From Streptococcus parasanguinis (GTDB taxonomy: Bacteria; Bacillota; Bacilli; Lactobacillales; Streptococcaceae), in assembly GCF_018499505.1 (NCBI RefSeq), contig NZ_JAHDAC010000001.1, positions 310,001-374,000 of the forward strand: DNA of 64,000 nucleotides. Reading direction: 5' to 3'. The notes below the pieces were generated by a model. That model saw only the letters and a program-made list of their open reading frames with translations, was not told the DNA's origin and searched no databases. Of this stretch, positions 27,996 through 38,815 are shown in pieces. Made by a program: the position numbers and the translations under genes. How positions within the stretch are numbered: the first letter of the stretch is position 1; each line of letters begins with the position of its first letter.

Positions 27996-28994
27996 ATGAA
28001 AGTTTTACTGTATTTAGAAGGAAAATCCGTCTTACAAAAATCAGGAATTGGTCGAGCCTTGCAGCATCAAATGCATGCGCTTGATTTGGCTGGGATTCCG
28101 TATACGACAGATATTTTAGGAGATTATGATGTGGTGCATATCAATACCTATGGCCCACGGAGTTTCCTTTTGCTCCATGCAGCAAAGCGTCGTGGAAAGA
28201 AAGTCATCATGCATGGCCATTCAACCCGTGAGGATTTTGAAAATTCCTTTATCGGGTCTAACTTTTTTGCGCCCTTGTTTGGGAAATATTTGGCTCACAT
28301 GTACCAAAAGGCAGACTATGTGATCACGCCATCTGAGTATTCCAAACACCTGATTCAGTCTTATGGGGTGACCACACCGATTATCGCGGTCTCCAATGGG
28401 ATTGATTTAGAAAAATACAAGAAGGATCCGAAAAAAGAAGAGGTCTTCCGCAAGCATTTTAATATCCAAGAAGGCCAAAAGGTTGTCATCTGTGCAGGGC
28501 TTTATTTTAAACGTAAAGGGATTGAAGATTTCGTAGAAGTGGCCCGTCGCATGCCGGAGGTGCGCTTTATTTGGCTTGGTTCGATCAACAAATGGATCAT
28601 TCCGCGTAAGATTCGTCGCTTGGTGGAGAAAGACCATCCAAGTAATGTGGAATTCCCTGGCTATTTCAAGGGAGCGGTCTTCCAAGGGGCCATGACGGGA
28701 GCGGACGCCTTTTTCTTCCCATCTTATGAGGAAACAGAAGGAATTGTTGTTTTGGAAGCCTTGGCCAGTCATCAGCATACGGTCTTGCGGGACATTCCAG
28801 TTTACAATGGCTGGATCGACGAGACGTCATCTGAATTGTGCCACAATGTAGACGAATTTGTGGATTCCTTGAACAAGGTCTTGAATGGACAAGTAGACAA
28901 GCGGGAGGCCGGCTACAAGGTTGCTGAGAGTCGTTCGATCGACTTGGTGGCTCATCAATTGGTCGAAGCCTATCAAACAGTTTTGGAGATGTAA
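27996..28994 (+). CDS. glycolipid glycosyltransferase, CpoA-like (GT4)
   Basis: 332 residues, GT-B fold, starting MKVLLYLEGKSVLQKSGIGR with the E-x7-E motif EETEGIVVLEALA (about 239-251). Resembles pneumococcal CpoA, which adds galactose to glucosyl-diacylglycerol. The next gene, 1 bp away, looks like the enzyme making that substrate, so the pair should build membrane glycolipids and anchors for lipoteichoic acid. An upstream in-frame ATG at 27960 lies in the promoter. Confidence 0.85.
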   Translation: MKVLLYLEGKSVLQKSGIGRALQHQMHALDLAGIPYTTDILGDYDVVHINTYGPRSFLLLHAAKRRGKKVIMHGHSTREDFENSFIGSNFFAPLFGKYLAHMYQKADYVITPSEYSKHLIQSYGVTTPIIAVSNGIDLEKYKKDPKKEEVFRKHFNIQEGQKVVICAGLYFKRKGIEDFVEVARRMPEVRFIWLGSINKWIIPRKIRRLVEKDHPSNVEFPGYFKGAVFQGAMTGADAFFFPSYEETEGIVVLEALASHQHTVLRDIPVYNGWIDETSSELCHNVDEFVDSLNKVLNGQVDKREAGYKVAESRSIDLVAHQLVEAYQTVLEM

Positions 28995-28995
28995 G

Positions 28996-30318
28996 ATGCG
29001 TGTAGGATTATTTACAGATACCTATTTCCCGCAAGTTTCGGGAGTGGCGACCAGCATTCGGACGCTCAAAACAGAATTAGAAAAATTGGGTCACACGGTC
29101 TTTATCTTTACGACAACGGATAAAGATGTAAATCGCTATGAAGATTGGCAGATTATTCGGATTCCAAGTGTCCCTTTCTTCGCCTTTAAGGACCGCCGTG
29201 TCGCTTATCGTGGCTTCTCAAAGGCGCTTGCCATTGCCAAGCAATACCAGTTGGATATTATTCACACCCAGACTGAGTTTTCACTAGGCCTTTTGGGAGT
29301 GTGGATTGGACGAGAATTGCGGATTCCAGTCATTCATACCTACCATACCCAATATGAGGACTATGTCCGCTATATTGCGAGAGGCATGGTCATTCGCCCA
29401 AGTATGGTCAAATATATTGTCAGAAGTTATATGAATGATCTGGACGGAGTGATCTGCCCAAGCGAGATCGTCTATGACTTACTCCAAAAGTACAAGGTCA
29501 AGGCAGAAAAACGCATTATTCCGACAGGGATTGATTTGGCCAAGTTTGACCGGCCAGAAATCACTCCGACAGAGACAGCTGCTCTTCGTGAAAAATATGA
29601 AGTCGCAGAAGATGAAACGCTTTTATTGAGCTTGTCGCGGGTCTCTTATGAAAAGAATATTCAGACTGTTATTGCGGCTCTTCCTGATGTCCTCAAGGTC
29701 AATCCAAAAGTTAAGTTGATCGTGGCTGGAGATGGTCCTTATTTGGATGATTTGAAAAAACAAGCGGCGAAACTGGGGATTTCAGATGCGGTTGTCTTTA
29801 CAGGGATGATCCCACCAAATGAGACAGCTCTCTACTATAAAGCGGCTGACTTCTTTATTTCAGCTTCAACGAGTGAGACGCAAGGATTGACCTATTTAGA
29901 GAGTATTGCAAGTGGTACACCAATCATCGCTCATGGCAATCCTTATCTTGATCATGTGATTGATGACCCTATGTTTGGAAAGCTCTTTTATGAAGAGAGC
30001 GATCTGGCACAAGCGATTCTTGAAGCGATTGACGAGATGCCCGCAATCGATGAGACCAAGTGGGCAGAAAAGATTGATGATATTTCTGCAGCAACCTTTG
30101 GCCGTCGGGTCTACGAATTTTACCTGGATAAAATCATCTCTAAAGACTTTTCAAATGATTTGAATCCTGAGCAAAGTCGGGTCAAGCGGATGTCTAAGAC
30201 CATTGTGAAAATCCCGACCAAGGTGATTGCTCTTCCGGTCAATGGATCTGTGAAGATGATGAAGGCTTCGGTCAAACAAGTGAAGAAAATCCGTAAAATC
30301 ACGCATTTCTTTGATTGA
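28996..30318 (+). CDS. 1,2-diacylglycerol 3-glucosyltransferase (GT4)
   Basis: 440 residues. N-terminal MRVGLFTDTYFPQVSGVATS, acceptor loop HTYHTQYEDYV, and E-x7-E motif SETQGLTYLESIASG (about 298-312). Closely follows the known pneumococcal alpha-monoglucosyl-diacylglycerol synthase. A basic C-terminal tail may bind the membrane. Start ATG 28996 is 2 bp after the previous stop, with GGAGAT upstream. Confidence 0.9.
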   Translation: MRVGLFTDTYFPQVSGVATSIRTLKTELEKLGHTVFIFTTTDKDVNRYEDWQIIRIPSVPFFAFKDRRVAYRGFSKALAIAKQYQLDIIHTQTEFSLGLLGVWIGRELRIPVIHTYHTQYEDYVRYIARGMVIRPSMVKYIVRSYMNDLDGVICPSEIVYDLLQKYKVKAEKRIIPTGIDLAKFDRPEITPTETAALREKYEVAEDETLLLSLSRVSYEKNIQTVIAALPDVLKVNPKVKLIVAGDGPYLDDLKKQAAKLGISDAVVFTGMIPPNETALYYKAADFFISASTSETQGLTYLESIASGTPIIAHGNPYLDHVIDDPMFGKLFYEESDLAQAILEAIDEMPAIDETKWAEKIDDISAATFGRRVYEFYLDKIISKDFSNDLNPEQSRVKRMSKTIVKIPTKVIALPVNGSVKMMKASVKQVKKIRKITHFFD

Positions 30319-30333
30319 AAATGAAACTTTTTC

Positions 30334-30577
30334 TTGCAAAATTTTTCAATCGTGCTATAATAACTGACAGAGACATATCAAATCTAGGAAATCTGATAGA
30401 GAGCGCGTGGGGCTGGAAATCGCGTAGAGGATAGGTTTGGGACTACTCGTGATTCTTTTATGCAAACATAAAACGGTGGCCACGTTAGAGCCAATCAGAG
30501 GTGTCCCTCTTTTTTGAGGAACATAAATGAAGGTGGAACCACGTTGCGACGTCCTTTCGAGGAGGTCGCTTTTTTGA
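30334..30577 (+). promoter_or_regulatory. T-box riboswitch and terminator upstream of thrS
   Basis: Promoter TTGCAA-N16-TATAAT (30334-30361) starts a leader of about 300 nt. The T-box core AGGTGGAACCACG lies at 30532-30544. The terminator GCGACGTCCT / AGGAGGTCGC with T6 follows (30546-30575). In T-boxes, uncharged tRNA pairs with the leader and stops termination. Next to thrS, the ligand should be tRNA-Thr; I could not fix the specifier codon with certainty. Confidence 0.9.
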
Positions 30578-30671
30578 TTTCTTCATGAAGACATCAAAAG
30601 GAATGATGATTCCAATGTTCAAAGACACCTTCCACCCATTTAGCTACTAAAAACTTTATAAGGAGAAAATC

Positions 30672-32615
30672 ATGATTAAGATTACTTTCCCAGATGGCGC
30701 TGTTCGTGAATTCGAATCTGGCGTTACTACTTTTGAAATTGCCCAATCAATCAGCAATTCTTTGGCTAAAAAAGCTCTTGCTGGTAAATTCAACGGCAAA
30801 TTGATTGACACAACTCGTGCCATCACCGAAGATGGAAGCATTGAAATCGTGACACCTGATCACGAAGATGCTCTTCCAATCTTGCGTCACTCAGCGGCTC
30901 ACTTATTTGCCCAAGCCGCTCGTCGCCTCTTCCCAGATATCCACTTGGGTGTCGGTCCAGCGATCGAAGATGGTTTCTACTACGATACAGACAACCAAGC
31001 TGGTCAAATCTCTAACGAAGACCTTCCTCGTATCGAAGAAGAAATGAAGAAAATCGTCAAAGAAAACTTCCCATCTATTCGTGAAGAAGTGACTAAAGAC
31101 CAAGCGCGTGAAATCTTCAAGAATGACCCATATAAATTGGAATTGATAGAAGAACACTCTGAAGACGAGGGTGGTTTGACCATCTACCGTCAAGGTGAAT
31201 ATGTAGACCTTTGCCGTGGGCCACACGTCCCATCAACTGGTCGCATCCAAATCTTCCACCTTCTTAACGTTGCTGGTGCTTACTGGCGTGGTAATAGCGA
31301 CAATGCCATGATGCAACGGATCTATGGTACCGCTTGGTTTGACAAGAAAGACTTGAAGAACTACCTTCAAATGCGTGAAGAAGCTAAGGAACGTGACCAC
31401 CGTAAACTTGGGAAAGAATTGGATCTCTTCATGATTTCTCAAGAAGTTGGTCAAGGTCTTCCATTCTGGTTGCCAAATGGTGCGACCATCCGTCGTGAGT
31501 TGGAACGCTACATCGTTGATAAAGAAGTAGCAGCAGGCTACCAACACGTCTACACTCCACCAATTGCTTCTGTAGAACTGTATAAAACTTCAGGTCACTG
31601 GGATCACTACCGTGAAGACATGTTCCCACCAATGGATATGGGAGATGGAGAAGAGTTTGTTCTTCGTCCAATGAACTGCCCTCACCACATTGAAGTCTAC
31701 AAACACCATGTGCATTCTTACCGTGAATTGCCAATCCGTATCGCTGAAATTGGAATGATGCACCGTTATGAAAAATCTGGTGCCTTGACAGGACTTCAAC
31801 GTGTGCGTGAAATGTCTCTGAATGATGGTCATACTTTTGTGGCTCCAGAACAAATCGAGGAAGAATTCAAGAAGATCCTTCAATTGATCATCGATGTGTA
31901 TGAAGACTTTAACTTGACAGATTACCGTTTCCGCTTGTCTTATCGCGATCCTGAAGACAAACACAAATACTTTGATAACGACGAGATGTGGGAAAATGCT
32001 CAACGCATGTTGAAAGCCGCTGTTGATGATATGGGTGTTGAGTACTATGAAGCAGAAGGAGAAGCAGCTTTCTACGGACCAAAATTGGATATCCAAGTGA
32101 AAACAGCTCTTGGTAAAGAAGAAACCCTATCTACCATTCAATTGGACTTCTTGCTTCCAGAACGCTTTGATCTTCATTACATCGGAGCAGATGGGGAAGA
32201 ACACCGTCCAGTCATGATCCACCGTGGGGTTATCTCAACGATGGAACGCTTTACTGCGATCTTGATTGAAAACTACAAGGGTGCCTTTCCAACATGGCTT
32301 GCACCTCACCAAGTAACTCTTATCCCAGTTTCGAACGAAAAACACGTGGACTACGCTTGGGAAGTAGCTAAGAAACTCCGTGACCGTGGTGTTCGTGCCG
32401 ATGTGGATGAACGCAATGAAAAAATGCAGTTCAAGATCCGTGCTTCACAAACTCAAAAAATTCCTTATCAATTGATCGTTGGTGACAAGGAAATGGAAGA
32501 GCAAGCCGTAAATGTTCGCCGTTATGGCCAAAAAGAAACTGAAACTATGCCGGTAGATGCATTTGTGGAATTAATTCTTACAGATATTGCCAATAAATCT
32601 CGTGTTGAGAAATAA
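30672..32615 (+). CDS. thrS: threonyl-tRNA synthetase
   Basis: 647 residues: TGS domain (about 1-62), editing domain with [10 protein letters not shown] (about 74-83), class II catalytic core with zinc/threonine site RPMNCPHH, and C-terminal anticodon-binding domain. Charges tRNA-Thr. Controlled by the T-box in front. A second copy of its last 20 codons lies at 34160-34222. Confidence 0.97.
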   Translation: MIKITFPDGAVREFESGVTTFEIAQSISNSLAKKALAGKFNGKLIDTTRAITEDGSIEIVTPDHEDALPILRHSAAHLFAQAARRLFPDIHLGVGPAIEDGFYYDTDNQAGQISNEDLPRIEEEMKKIVKENFPSIREEVTKDQAREIFKNDPYKLELIEEHSEDEGGLTIYRQGEYVDLCRGPHVPSTGRIQIFHLLNVAGAYWRGNSDNAMMQRIYGTAWFDKKDLKNYLQMREEAKERDHRKLGKELDLFMISQEVGQGLPFWLPNGATIRRELERYIVDKEVAAGYQHVYTPPIASVELYKTSGHWDHYREDMFPPMDMGDGEEFVLRPMNCPHHIEVYKHHVHSYRELPIRIAEIGMMHRYEKSGALTGLQRVREMSLNDGHTFVAPEQIEEEFKKILQLIIDVYEDFNLTDYRFRLSYRDPEDKHKYFDNDEMWENAQRMLKAAVDDMGVEYYEAEGEAAFYGPKLDIQVKTALGKEETLSTIQLDFLLPERFDLHYIGADGEEHRPVMIHRGVISTMERFTAILIENYKGAFPTWLAPHQVTLIPVSNEKHVDYAWEVAKKLRDRGVRADVDERNEKMQFKIRASQTQKIPYQLIVGDKEMEEQAVNVRRYGQKETETMPVDAFVELILTDIANKSRVEK

Positions 32616-32649
32616 ACCATTTAACCTAGAACAAAATCTCAGCCACCTA

Positions 32650-32682
32650 AAAAGCAACAACTATTTCAGTTGTTGCTTTTTT
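32650..32682 (+). terminator. thrS terminator
   Basis: Stem AAGCAACAACT / AGTTGTTGCTT with loop ATTTC and a T6 run. Confidence 0.9.
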
Positions 32683-32826
32683 ATATTTTGATTAAGCTGA
32701 GCTAGTAGTGATTAGTCAAACCACCACAAATGGTAGCCTCATCAACGATCCTTTCTATCCACTAACTTTGGGATATAGGATATCCTCCTAAGATTTGCTT
32801 CCTCGAGTTAGATAAGTTCACTATCC

Positions 32827-33876
32827 TCAATCCTTGTCTGCTTCATTTTCTTTTACGAGATCTCTTTGTGAATCTTTTTCAGAGAGTTTTTGATCGATAT
32901 ACTTATTAATGGTTTCATAAAATTCCTTGGTCATCTCACTATCTAATTTTGTCGAATTATGAACCTGATTGACTTTCAATTGAACAGATTGAATACCGTA
33001 AGAGGCTTGTTTTTGGCGAATGGTTTCTAATTCTTCTTCTGAAATCGGATCTCCAACAACTGTCAAGACCAATTCATTGCTACTTGACTTGTAGACTTGA
33101 TTAATGACCGTATGATTGGCGAACTCTTTTCCTACAAACTGTTTGATCCCTTCTTTTCGTGCTTGATCCATCGTCAGAGTGACTGCTGAATAGCTGGCTG
33201 GAAGAACCAATAATACAATCAAGGATATCAAGCCAATTCTCATTTTAATGTCTAGCTCTTTAAATGAACTTAAAGGAGATTTTCTCATTAAAATTCTTGT
33301 TCCAACAATATTGGTTAGCATGATAAAGACACAGTTAATCAAGAAAAGATAGAGAGCCCCGAATAAAAATCGCACATTTCCATTAGCTGAACCATAGCCT
33401 GCAGTACAGATAGGTGGCATCAGAGCTGTTGCAATAGCTACGCCAGGCACGATATTGTTTGCTTCTTTTTTCCTTGAACCAATTACACCTGCTATCCCAC
33501 CAGCAATAGCAATGAGAACATCCCAAATTGTTGGAGAGGTTCGTGCAATCAACTCGCTACTTGCATAAGATAAGGGAGAAATCCAGAAATACAGAGTCGA
33601 GACAAGCAAACTGACCAATACTTGAGTAAATAAAACCTCTAGAGATTGCTTGATTAAACGCGTATCAAAAATAGCTAAACCGAATCCCAGTCCAACAATC
33701 GATGTCATAAGAGGGGAAATCAGCATGGCTCCAATAATGACAGCTGTTGAATTCATATTTAGACCTATAGAGGCAATAAAAATCGCACACATCAAAATCA
33801 CTGTATCTCTTAATCGAACATGAAGGTCATCATATAATTTCTCACGGTATTCACGTGTTGAATAGTTTCCGGTCAT
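32827..33876 (-). CDS. DUF389 family membrane protein
   Basis: 349 residues with about six membrane helices in the first 230, including the family's SIGLNMNSTAVIIGAMLISP and GVAIATALMPP motifs, then a soluble C-terminal part (about 235-349). Function of DUF389 proteins is not known. It is opposite to its neighbours and lies between thrS and a copied thrS 3' end, which points to acquisition by recombination. Confidence 0.85.
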   Translation of the reverse strand: MTGNYSTREYREKLYDDLHVRLRDTVILMCAIFIASIGLNMNSTAVIIGAMLISPLMTSIVGLGFGLAIFDTRLIKQSLEVLFTQVLVSLLVSTLYFWISPLSYASSELIARTSPTIWDVLIAIAGGIAGVIGSRKKEANNIVPGVAIATALMPPICTAGYGSANGNVRFLFGALYLFLINCVFIMLTNIVGTRILMRKSPLSSFKELDIKMRIGLISLIVLLVLPASYSAVTLTMDQARKEGIKQFVGKEFANHTVINQVYKSSSNELVLTVVGDPISEEELETIRQKQASYGIQSVQLKVNQVHNSTKLDSEMTKEFYETINKYIDQKLSEKDSQRDLVKENEADKD

Positions 33877-34159
33877 TGGTTACTCCTTTTATTTCATATA
33901 ATATTGTTTCTGTATGGATGATGGTAGAGAGACATCTGTCCAATCTTACATATTTTTAATTCTTACCTGTCATTCTTTTGAAAATTATCCTTTAAATATC
34001 CATCAGTCCATCTTTAACATTATATCAAAAATTTTACAGCCTTTCTCTGAAGAAATTAATCAATTTAAGAGATAGAGAAAGGTAGAAATTTTTGTTTCCT
34101 TATCCGAAGAAGAAAAAACGTTATCTCCTCTGAAAGAAGATAACGTTTTAATGTTTAAA

Positions 34160-34222
34160 CATGATGAGTTTGTAGTAGCAATCCAAGCTGATATCGCCAA
34201 CAAATCACGTGTTGAGAAATAA
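34160..34222 (+). pseudogene. orphan thrS 3' end
   Basis: Reads [20 protein letters not shown] then stop; the real thrS ends [19 protein letters not shown]. Protein identity is high but codons differ, so it is not a fresh copy and probably comes from another thrS allele. It lies 1.6 kb after thrS, behind DUF389. The rest of 33877-34378 holds a hairpin (AAAACGTTATCT/AGATAACGTTTT, 34116-34148) and the vicR promoter region. Confidence 0.75.
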
Positions 34223-34321
34223 TGAACAAAGAAAAGATTGAGATGTCATGATCTCAGTATTTTTGCTTTATCTTATTGGAAAGTCCAGCAATTGAGACTC
34301 CACATTTCTTCATAAGTTTGA

Positions 34322-34327
34322 TATAAT
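34322..34327 (+). promoter_or_regulatory. vicR -10 element
   Basis: TATAAT 51 bp before vicR ATG; the -35 is poor. Confidence 0.5.
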
Positions 34328-34378
34328 AAGAAGATAGAGATTGATAAGGAAAAGTAGCATTAGAAACAGGTATGTAAG

Positions 34379-35080
34379 ATGAAAAAAATATTAGTAGTTG
34401 ATGATGAAAAACCAATTTCAGATATTATCAAATTTAACATGGCAAAAGAAGGCTATGAGGTATTGACAGCCTTTGATGGTCGGGAAGCTTTAGAGGTCTT
34501 TGCGGCTGAAAATCCAGATATTATTATTTTGGACTTGATGTTGCCAGAAATTGATGGTTTGGAAGTAGCGCGTACGATTCGTAAGACTAGCAATGTGCCG
34601 ATCATTGTCCTATCTGCTAAGGATACGGAATTTGATAAGGTCATCGGGCTTGAAATTGGGGCGGATGACTATGTAACCAAACCCTTCTCGAATCGGGAAT
34701 TGCAAGCGCGTGTCAAGGCCTTGTTGCGTCGTTCTGAGTTTGCGGCTGATCCTCAGCTTGAAAATGATGCCGATACGGAAATTGTCATTGGTGATCTTCA
34801 CATTCTTCCAGATGCCTTCTTGGTTCAAAAAGGCAACAAAGAATTGGACTTGACCCATCGCGAATTTGAATTGCTCTATCACCTTGCGACCCATGTCGGT
34901 CAAGTGATGACCCGTGAGCACCTTCTTGAGACGGTGTGGGGTTATGATTACTTTGGTGATGTTCGGACAGTGGACGTGACGGTTCGTCGTTTGCGTGAAA
35001 AAATCGAGGACACACCGGGACGTCCAGAATATATCTTGACCCGCCGTGGTGTCGGATATTATATGAGAAACAATGATTGA
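34379..35080 (+). CDS. vicR: response regulator VicR (WalR/YycF)
   Basis: 233 residues, OmpR family. Receiver domain with acidic pair DD at 8-9, phosphoacceptor D52 in ILDLMLP, and K in TKPF; winged-helix DNA-binding domain from about 130. Regulates cell-wall hydrolases and membrane metabolism and is often essential. Overlaps vicK by 8 bp. Confidence 0.97.
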   Translation: MKKILVVDDEKPISDIIKFNMAKEGYEVLTAFDGREALEVFAAENPDIIILDLMLPEIDGLEVARTIRKTSNVPIIVLSAKDTEFDKVIGLEIGADDYVTKPFSNRELQARVKALLRRSEFAADPQLENDADTEIVIGDLHILPDAFLVQKGNKELDLTHREFELLYHLATHVGQVMTREHLLETVWGYDYFGDVRTVDVTVRRLREKIEDTPGRPEYILTRRGVGYYMRNND

Positions 35081-36425
35081 TCAACTAAAACAATTTGTAA
35101 TGTCGTCGAACCTTGTCTTTGTTCTGATTACGGTTGGGTTTATCATTGTGGTAGCCTTGCTTTTGCTAGAAAACCGTAGGGACAATATCAAACTCAGACA
35201 ATTAAACGCCAAAATTAAGGATCTGATTGCAGGGGACTACTCTGAAGTGGTCGACATGCAAGGAAGTCCAGAACTGACGGATATGACCAATAGTATCAAT
35301 GATCTGTCTGAGGTTATTCGCCTGACGCATGAAAACTTGGAACAAGAAACCAAGCGTTTGACCAGTATCCTTTCTTACATGACAGACGGGGTGCTTGCGA
35401 CCAACAGACGCGGTCAGATCATCATGGTCAATGAAATGGCAGCCAAGCAATTGAATGTTAATCCAGATGAGGTGCTCAATACCAGTATTCTGGATTTGCT
35501 TTCGCTTGGGGATGACTATGATCTGCGAAGCTTGATTACTGAAGTACCAGAGTTGACCATCGATTCCCAGGATGAAAATGGAGAGTACTTAAGTCTTCGT
35601 GTGCGCTTTGCCTTGATTCGTCGCGAGTCGGGTTTTATCTCTGGTCTGGTAGCTGTTTTGCACGATACGACAGAGCAGGACAAGGAAGAGCGGGAACGTC
35701 GCCTCTTTGTCTCCAATGTGAGTCATGAATTACGGACACCTTTGACCAGTGTGAAATCCTATCTGGAAGCCCTAGACGATGGCGCTTTGTCAGAGCCAGT
35801 AGCACCAGATTTTGTCAAAGTTTCACTCAATGAAACCAACCGCATGATGCGCATGGTCACAGATCTTTTGAGTCTTTCTCGAATCGATAATGAAACCAGT
35901 CAGTTGGACATCGAGTTGACCAACTTTACGGCCTTTATCACCTTTATTTTGAACCGCTTTGATAAGATCAAGAGTCAATCGCAAGAAGATACTAAGAAGT
36001 ATGAACTGATCCGGGAATACCCGATCACCCCGATCTGGGTTGAAATTGATACGGATAAAATGACCCAGGTGATCGATAATATCTTGAACAATGCCATCAA
36101 GTACTCACCTGATGGTGGAAAAATCAAGGTAGGGATGAAAACGACGGATGCCCAGTTGATTATCTCCATCTCAGATGAGGGCTTGGGGATTCCAAAGAAA
36201 GACTTGCCTCGCATTTTTGATCGCTTTTACCGAGTGGATAAGGCGCGTAGCCGGGCACAAGGTGGGACTGGTCTAGGCTTAGCCATTGCTAAGGAGATCG
36301 TTAAGCAACACAAAGGCTTTATTTGGGCCAAGAGTGAATATGGCAAGGGATCTACTTTTACCATTGTCTTGCCGTACGACAAAGATGCTATTAAAGACGA
36401 CTGGGATACAGAAGAGGAAGAATAA
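35073..36425 (+). CDS. vicK: sensor histidine kinase VicK (WalK)
   Basis: 450 residues with the streptococcal single-helix layout: one membrane helix (about 9-30), HAMP, PAS (about 95-200), His box [10 protein letters not shown] (His near 219), N box [11 protein letters not shown]1 DEGLGIPK and G2 [12 protein letters not shown]. Phosphorylates VicR. It lacks the large outside sensor of other Firmicutes, a known streptococcal trait. Confidence 0.97.
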   Translation: MIDQLKQFVMSSNLVFVLITVGFIIVVALLLLENRRDNIKLRQLNAKIKDLIAGDYSEVVDMQGSPELTDMTNSINDLSEVIRLTHENLEQETKRLTSILSYMTDGVLATNRRGQIIMVNEMAAKQLNVNPDEVLNTSILDLLSLGDDYDLRSLITEVPELTIDSQDENGEYLSLRVRFALIRRESGFISGLVAVLHDTTEQDKEERERRLFVSNVSHELRTPLTSVKSYLEALDDGALSEPVAPDFVKVSLNETNRMMRMVTDLLSLSRIDNETSQLDIELTNFTAFITFILNRFDKIKSQSQEDTKKYELIREYPITPIWVEIDTDKMTQVIDNILNNAIKYSPDGGKIKVGMKTTDAQLIISISDEGLGIPKKDLPRIFDRFYRVDKARSRAQGGTGLGLAIAKEIVKQHKGFIWAKSEYGKGSTFTIVLPYDKDAIKDDWDTEEEE

Positions 36426-36432
36426 GGAGTCA

Positions 36433-37242
36433 ATGACAGAAGAGGGATTTAAGTATAGTATTTTAGCTTCAGGTTCTAGTGGGAATTCTTTCTACCTTGA
36501 GACGCCAAAGAAAAAACTGCTTATTGATGCAGGGTTATCAGGGAAAAAGATTACGGGACTATTGGCTGAAATTGATCGCAAACCAGAAGACTTAGATGCC
36601 ATTTTGATTACGCACGAACACTCAGACCATATCCATGGTGTGGGTGTTTTAGCGCGGAAATATGGCATGGATCTATATGCAAATGAAGCAACTTGGAAGG
36701 CTATGGAAGGCACCAAGTATCTAGGAAAAGTCGATGATGCTCAAAAGCACATCTTTGAAATGGGGAAGACCAAGACATTTGGCGATATCGATATCGAAAG
36801 TTTTGGTGTCAGTCACGATGCTGCTGCCCCTCAATTCTATCGCTTTATGAAGGATGGCAAGAGCTTCGTCATGTTGACGGATACGGGCTATGTGAGTGAT
36901 CGCTTGGCAGGTATAGTTGCGGATGCGGATGGCTATCTGATTGAGTCCAACCATGATGTAGAGATTCTTCGAGCAGGTTCGTATGCTTGGCGCTTGAAGC
37001 AGCGGATCTTGTCAGACCTAGGCCACCTTTCTAACGAAGACGGTGCGGATGCCATGATCCGAACCTTGGGGAATCGCACCAAGAAGATTTATCTGGGACA
37101 TTTGTCAAAAGAGAACAATATCAAAGAATTGGCCCATATGACCATGGAGAATCAACTGGCTCGAGCAGATCTAGCTGTTGGCCATGATTTTGAGGTGTTA
37201 GATACCTCACCAGATACCGCAACCCCTTTGACGAAGATATAA
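36433..37242 (+). CDS. vicX: metallo-beta-lactamase fold protein VicX
   Basis: 269 residues with the MBL motif THEHSDHIHG (about 57-66) and further metal His/Asp. Third gene of the vic operon; family members (YycJ/WalJ) affect the pathway and act on nucleic acid. Start ATG 36433 follows TAAGGAG, 7 bp after vicK. Confidence 0.95.
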   Translation: MTEEGFKYSILASGSSGNSFYLETPKKKLLIDAGLSGKKITGLLAEIDRKPEDLDAILITHEHSDHIHGVGVLARKYGMDLYANEATWKAMEGTKYLGKVDDAQKHIFEMGKTKTFGDIDIESFGVSHDAAAPQFYRFMKDGKSFVMLTDTGYVSDRLAGIVADADGYLIESNHDVEILRAGSYAWRLKQRILSDLGHLSNEDGADAMIRTLGNRTKKIYLGHLSKENNIKELAHMTMENQLARADLAVGHDFEVLDTSPDTATPLTKI

Positions 37243-37247
37243 GATAG

Positions 37248-37273
37248 AAAACCACCTGCGGGTGGTTTTTTAT
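37248..37273 (+). terminator. vicRKX terminator
   Basis: Stem AAAACCACC / GGTGGTTTT around TGCG, then T's. Confidence 0.9.
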
Positions 37274-37374
37274 ATGCCTATTTGAGAAAATCTATATCTA
37301 GTAATGAATTTGCTCTTTACCCAAAATTCGTGTATGATAGGAGTACTTTATCCCATTAATAAATTGACGGAGAA

Positions 37375-37911
37375 ATGTTAATTGTGAAAACATATATCGG
37401 TTATTTGGATTCGAAATGGATTTATTTTGATGAAGAAAACGAAGTATTTCAATATAATGATCAAAAAAATACTTCCAATTGGATAATGGTTGCTGCTCCA
37501 CTTACAGTCTTTCTTTTAAAAGGAATTGCAAGTGTTTTAAATTCAGCTTTTGGGACGTTACCGTATACGATCAATATCAGTATTGCAATGATTGGAACTC
37601 TGATAGTTTTTGGAATGCTGATGATAGCGAAGTCGAGAAAAAAAGATCCGAGAACGGGTTGGAGAACCGTTGTTTTGAAGGAAAAAGAGCGCAAGACACT
37701 CAGAGCAAAAGTGTTTTCAATTTTTATTATGAAGATTCTTTTTGCTTTTTTAGGGATTTTCTTCTTGGTTGCTTTTATTAGAGAAACTGATTTTTTGTGT
37801 CTGATGATCTACCTTCTTGCTTTTGCTTGTGTGATGCATTTTCATAAGGAAATTAAGACCAAAAAGATTATTAAACTATTGAAGCGTCAGACGGGATCAT
37901 CCGGACAATAA
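37375..37911 (+). CDS. small membrane protein, unknown
   Basis: 178 residues with four likely helices (about 38-58, 64-84, 112-132, 137-155) and a basic C-terminus. The N-terminus (YLDSKWIYFDEENEVFQYND) recalls DUF443 proteins, like the next gene, but is shorter. Start may be ATG 37375 or GTG 37384; GACGGAG at 37365-37371 fits the GTG better. Confidence 0.6.
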   Translation: MLIVKTYIGYLDSKWIYFDEENEVFQYNDQKNTSNWIMVAAPLTVFLLKGIASVLNSAFGTLPYTINISIAMIGTLIVFGMLMIAKSRKKDPRTGWRTVVLKEKERKTLRAKVFSIFIMKILFAFLGIFFLVAFIRETDFLCLMIYLLAFACVMHFHKEIKTKKIIKLLKRQTGSSGQ

Positions 37912-38060
37912 TTCCATCGAAATATGTTTTACTGCAATAGAATGAGAGCATTGCATCTTTGCTAAGAGATTTAATGGTAGATAATATGGGTCAAGAAATT
38001 TTGGGTGGTTCATCATTTAAAAATCTCCTTGATTAATTGATATGAAAAGAAAGGTTGTTT

Positions 38061-38720
38061 ATGCTAAAAAAAGCAAACATAGAACATTTAGCAAAAAAAA
38101 ATTTTCGCTATCGCATTCTAAATGTAGATAATGAGCATTATTTAGTAGACGTGGATCGTCCTTTTATAATCTCATACTTTTTCCCGTGGTTTTTGTATTT
38201 TACATCCCATTGGGCTATTCGGTTAACTGAGGATGAATTTAACACATTAACAACATCTAGAAACGACAAGCAAAGGAATGGTTTAACACATAACAAAGGA
38301 ATTACAGCTTCTGGAGCTGCGTTTGTGGCATTGCTTTTATCGAGAGCGTTTCCGATTGAAGATTATCTGTACTTCAACTCTCACTTACTCAATATTGGAT
38401 TGACGTTATTCGTTTTTGGTATTGTGATGGGAATTCGCGTGTGGATGAGCAGAAGAAAAATTGTGTCCATGCTAGAGAATAATGATCATCTTATCAAAGT
38501 ATATTGTGTCCCAACAACATTAAAATTTATTTTTTTATCGCTTCTAATGCCAACGATTTCTCTTATCATTGTTGGTGTGGTTTGTTATGCGGTAATAACT
38601 AATTTTGCTCCGAACTTTGTAGTTCATTTAGGTTTATTTGTTTTTGCACTCAATTTTTTATTGTCTGGAAATACAATCTATTTCTCAGCTGAGTCAACTT
38701 TCAAAGCTAAAATGAAATAA
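38061..38720 (+). CDS. DUF443 family membrane protein
   Basis: 219 residues. The N-terminal RYRILNVDNEHYLVDVDRPF and ISYFFPWFLYF segments match the DUF443 (tandem five-helix) family, followed by about five helices. Function unknown. ATG 38061 with AGAAAGG upstream is preferred to TTG 38055. Confidence 0.7.
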   Translation: MLKKANIEHLAKKNFRYRILNVDNEHYLVDVDRPFIISYFFPWFLYFTSHWAIRLTEDEFNTLTTSRNDKQRNGLTHNKGITASGAAFVALLLSRAFPIEDYLYFNSHLLNIGLTLFVFGIVMGIRVWMSRRKIVSMLENNDHLIKVYCVPTTLKFIFLSLLMPTISLIIVGVVCYAVITNFAPNFVVHLGLFVFALNFLLSGNTIYFSAESTFKAKMK

Positions 38721-38815
38721 TATAGAAGTGCATATAAAAAATTCAGATAGAACAATAAAGCAGTAATCTGAATGGCAGAGAGATGACTATTAGTCATAGG
38801 AAAGGAAAAATAGAA

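Noticed and set aside
31590..32096. 168-codon minus-strand ORF inside thrS
   Set aside because: Antisense shadow of a highly conserved gene.
37969..38034. 20-codon ORF MVDNMGQEILGGSSFKNLLD
   Set aside because: Weak ribosome site, no conserved feature, and lies in a short gap between two membrane protein genes.
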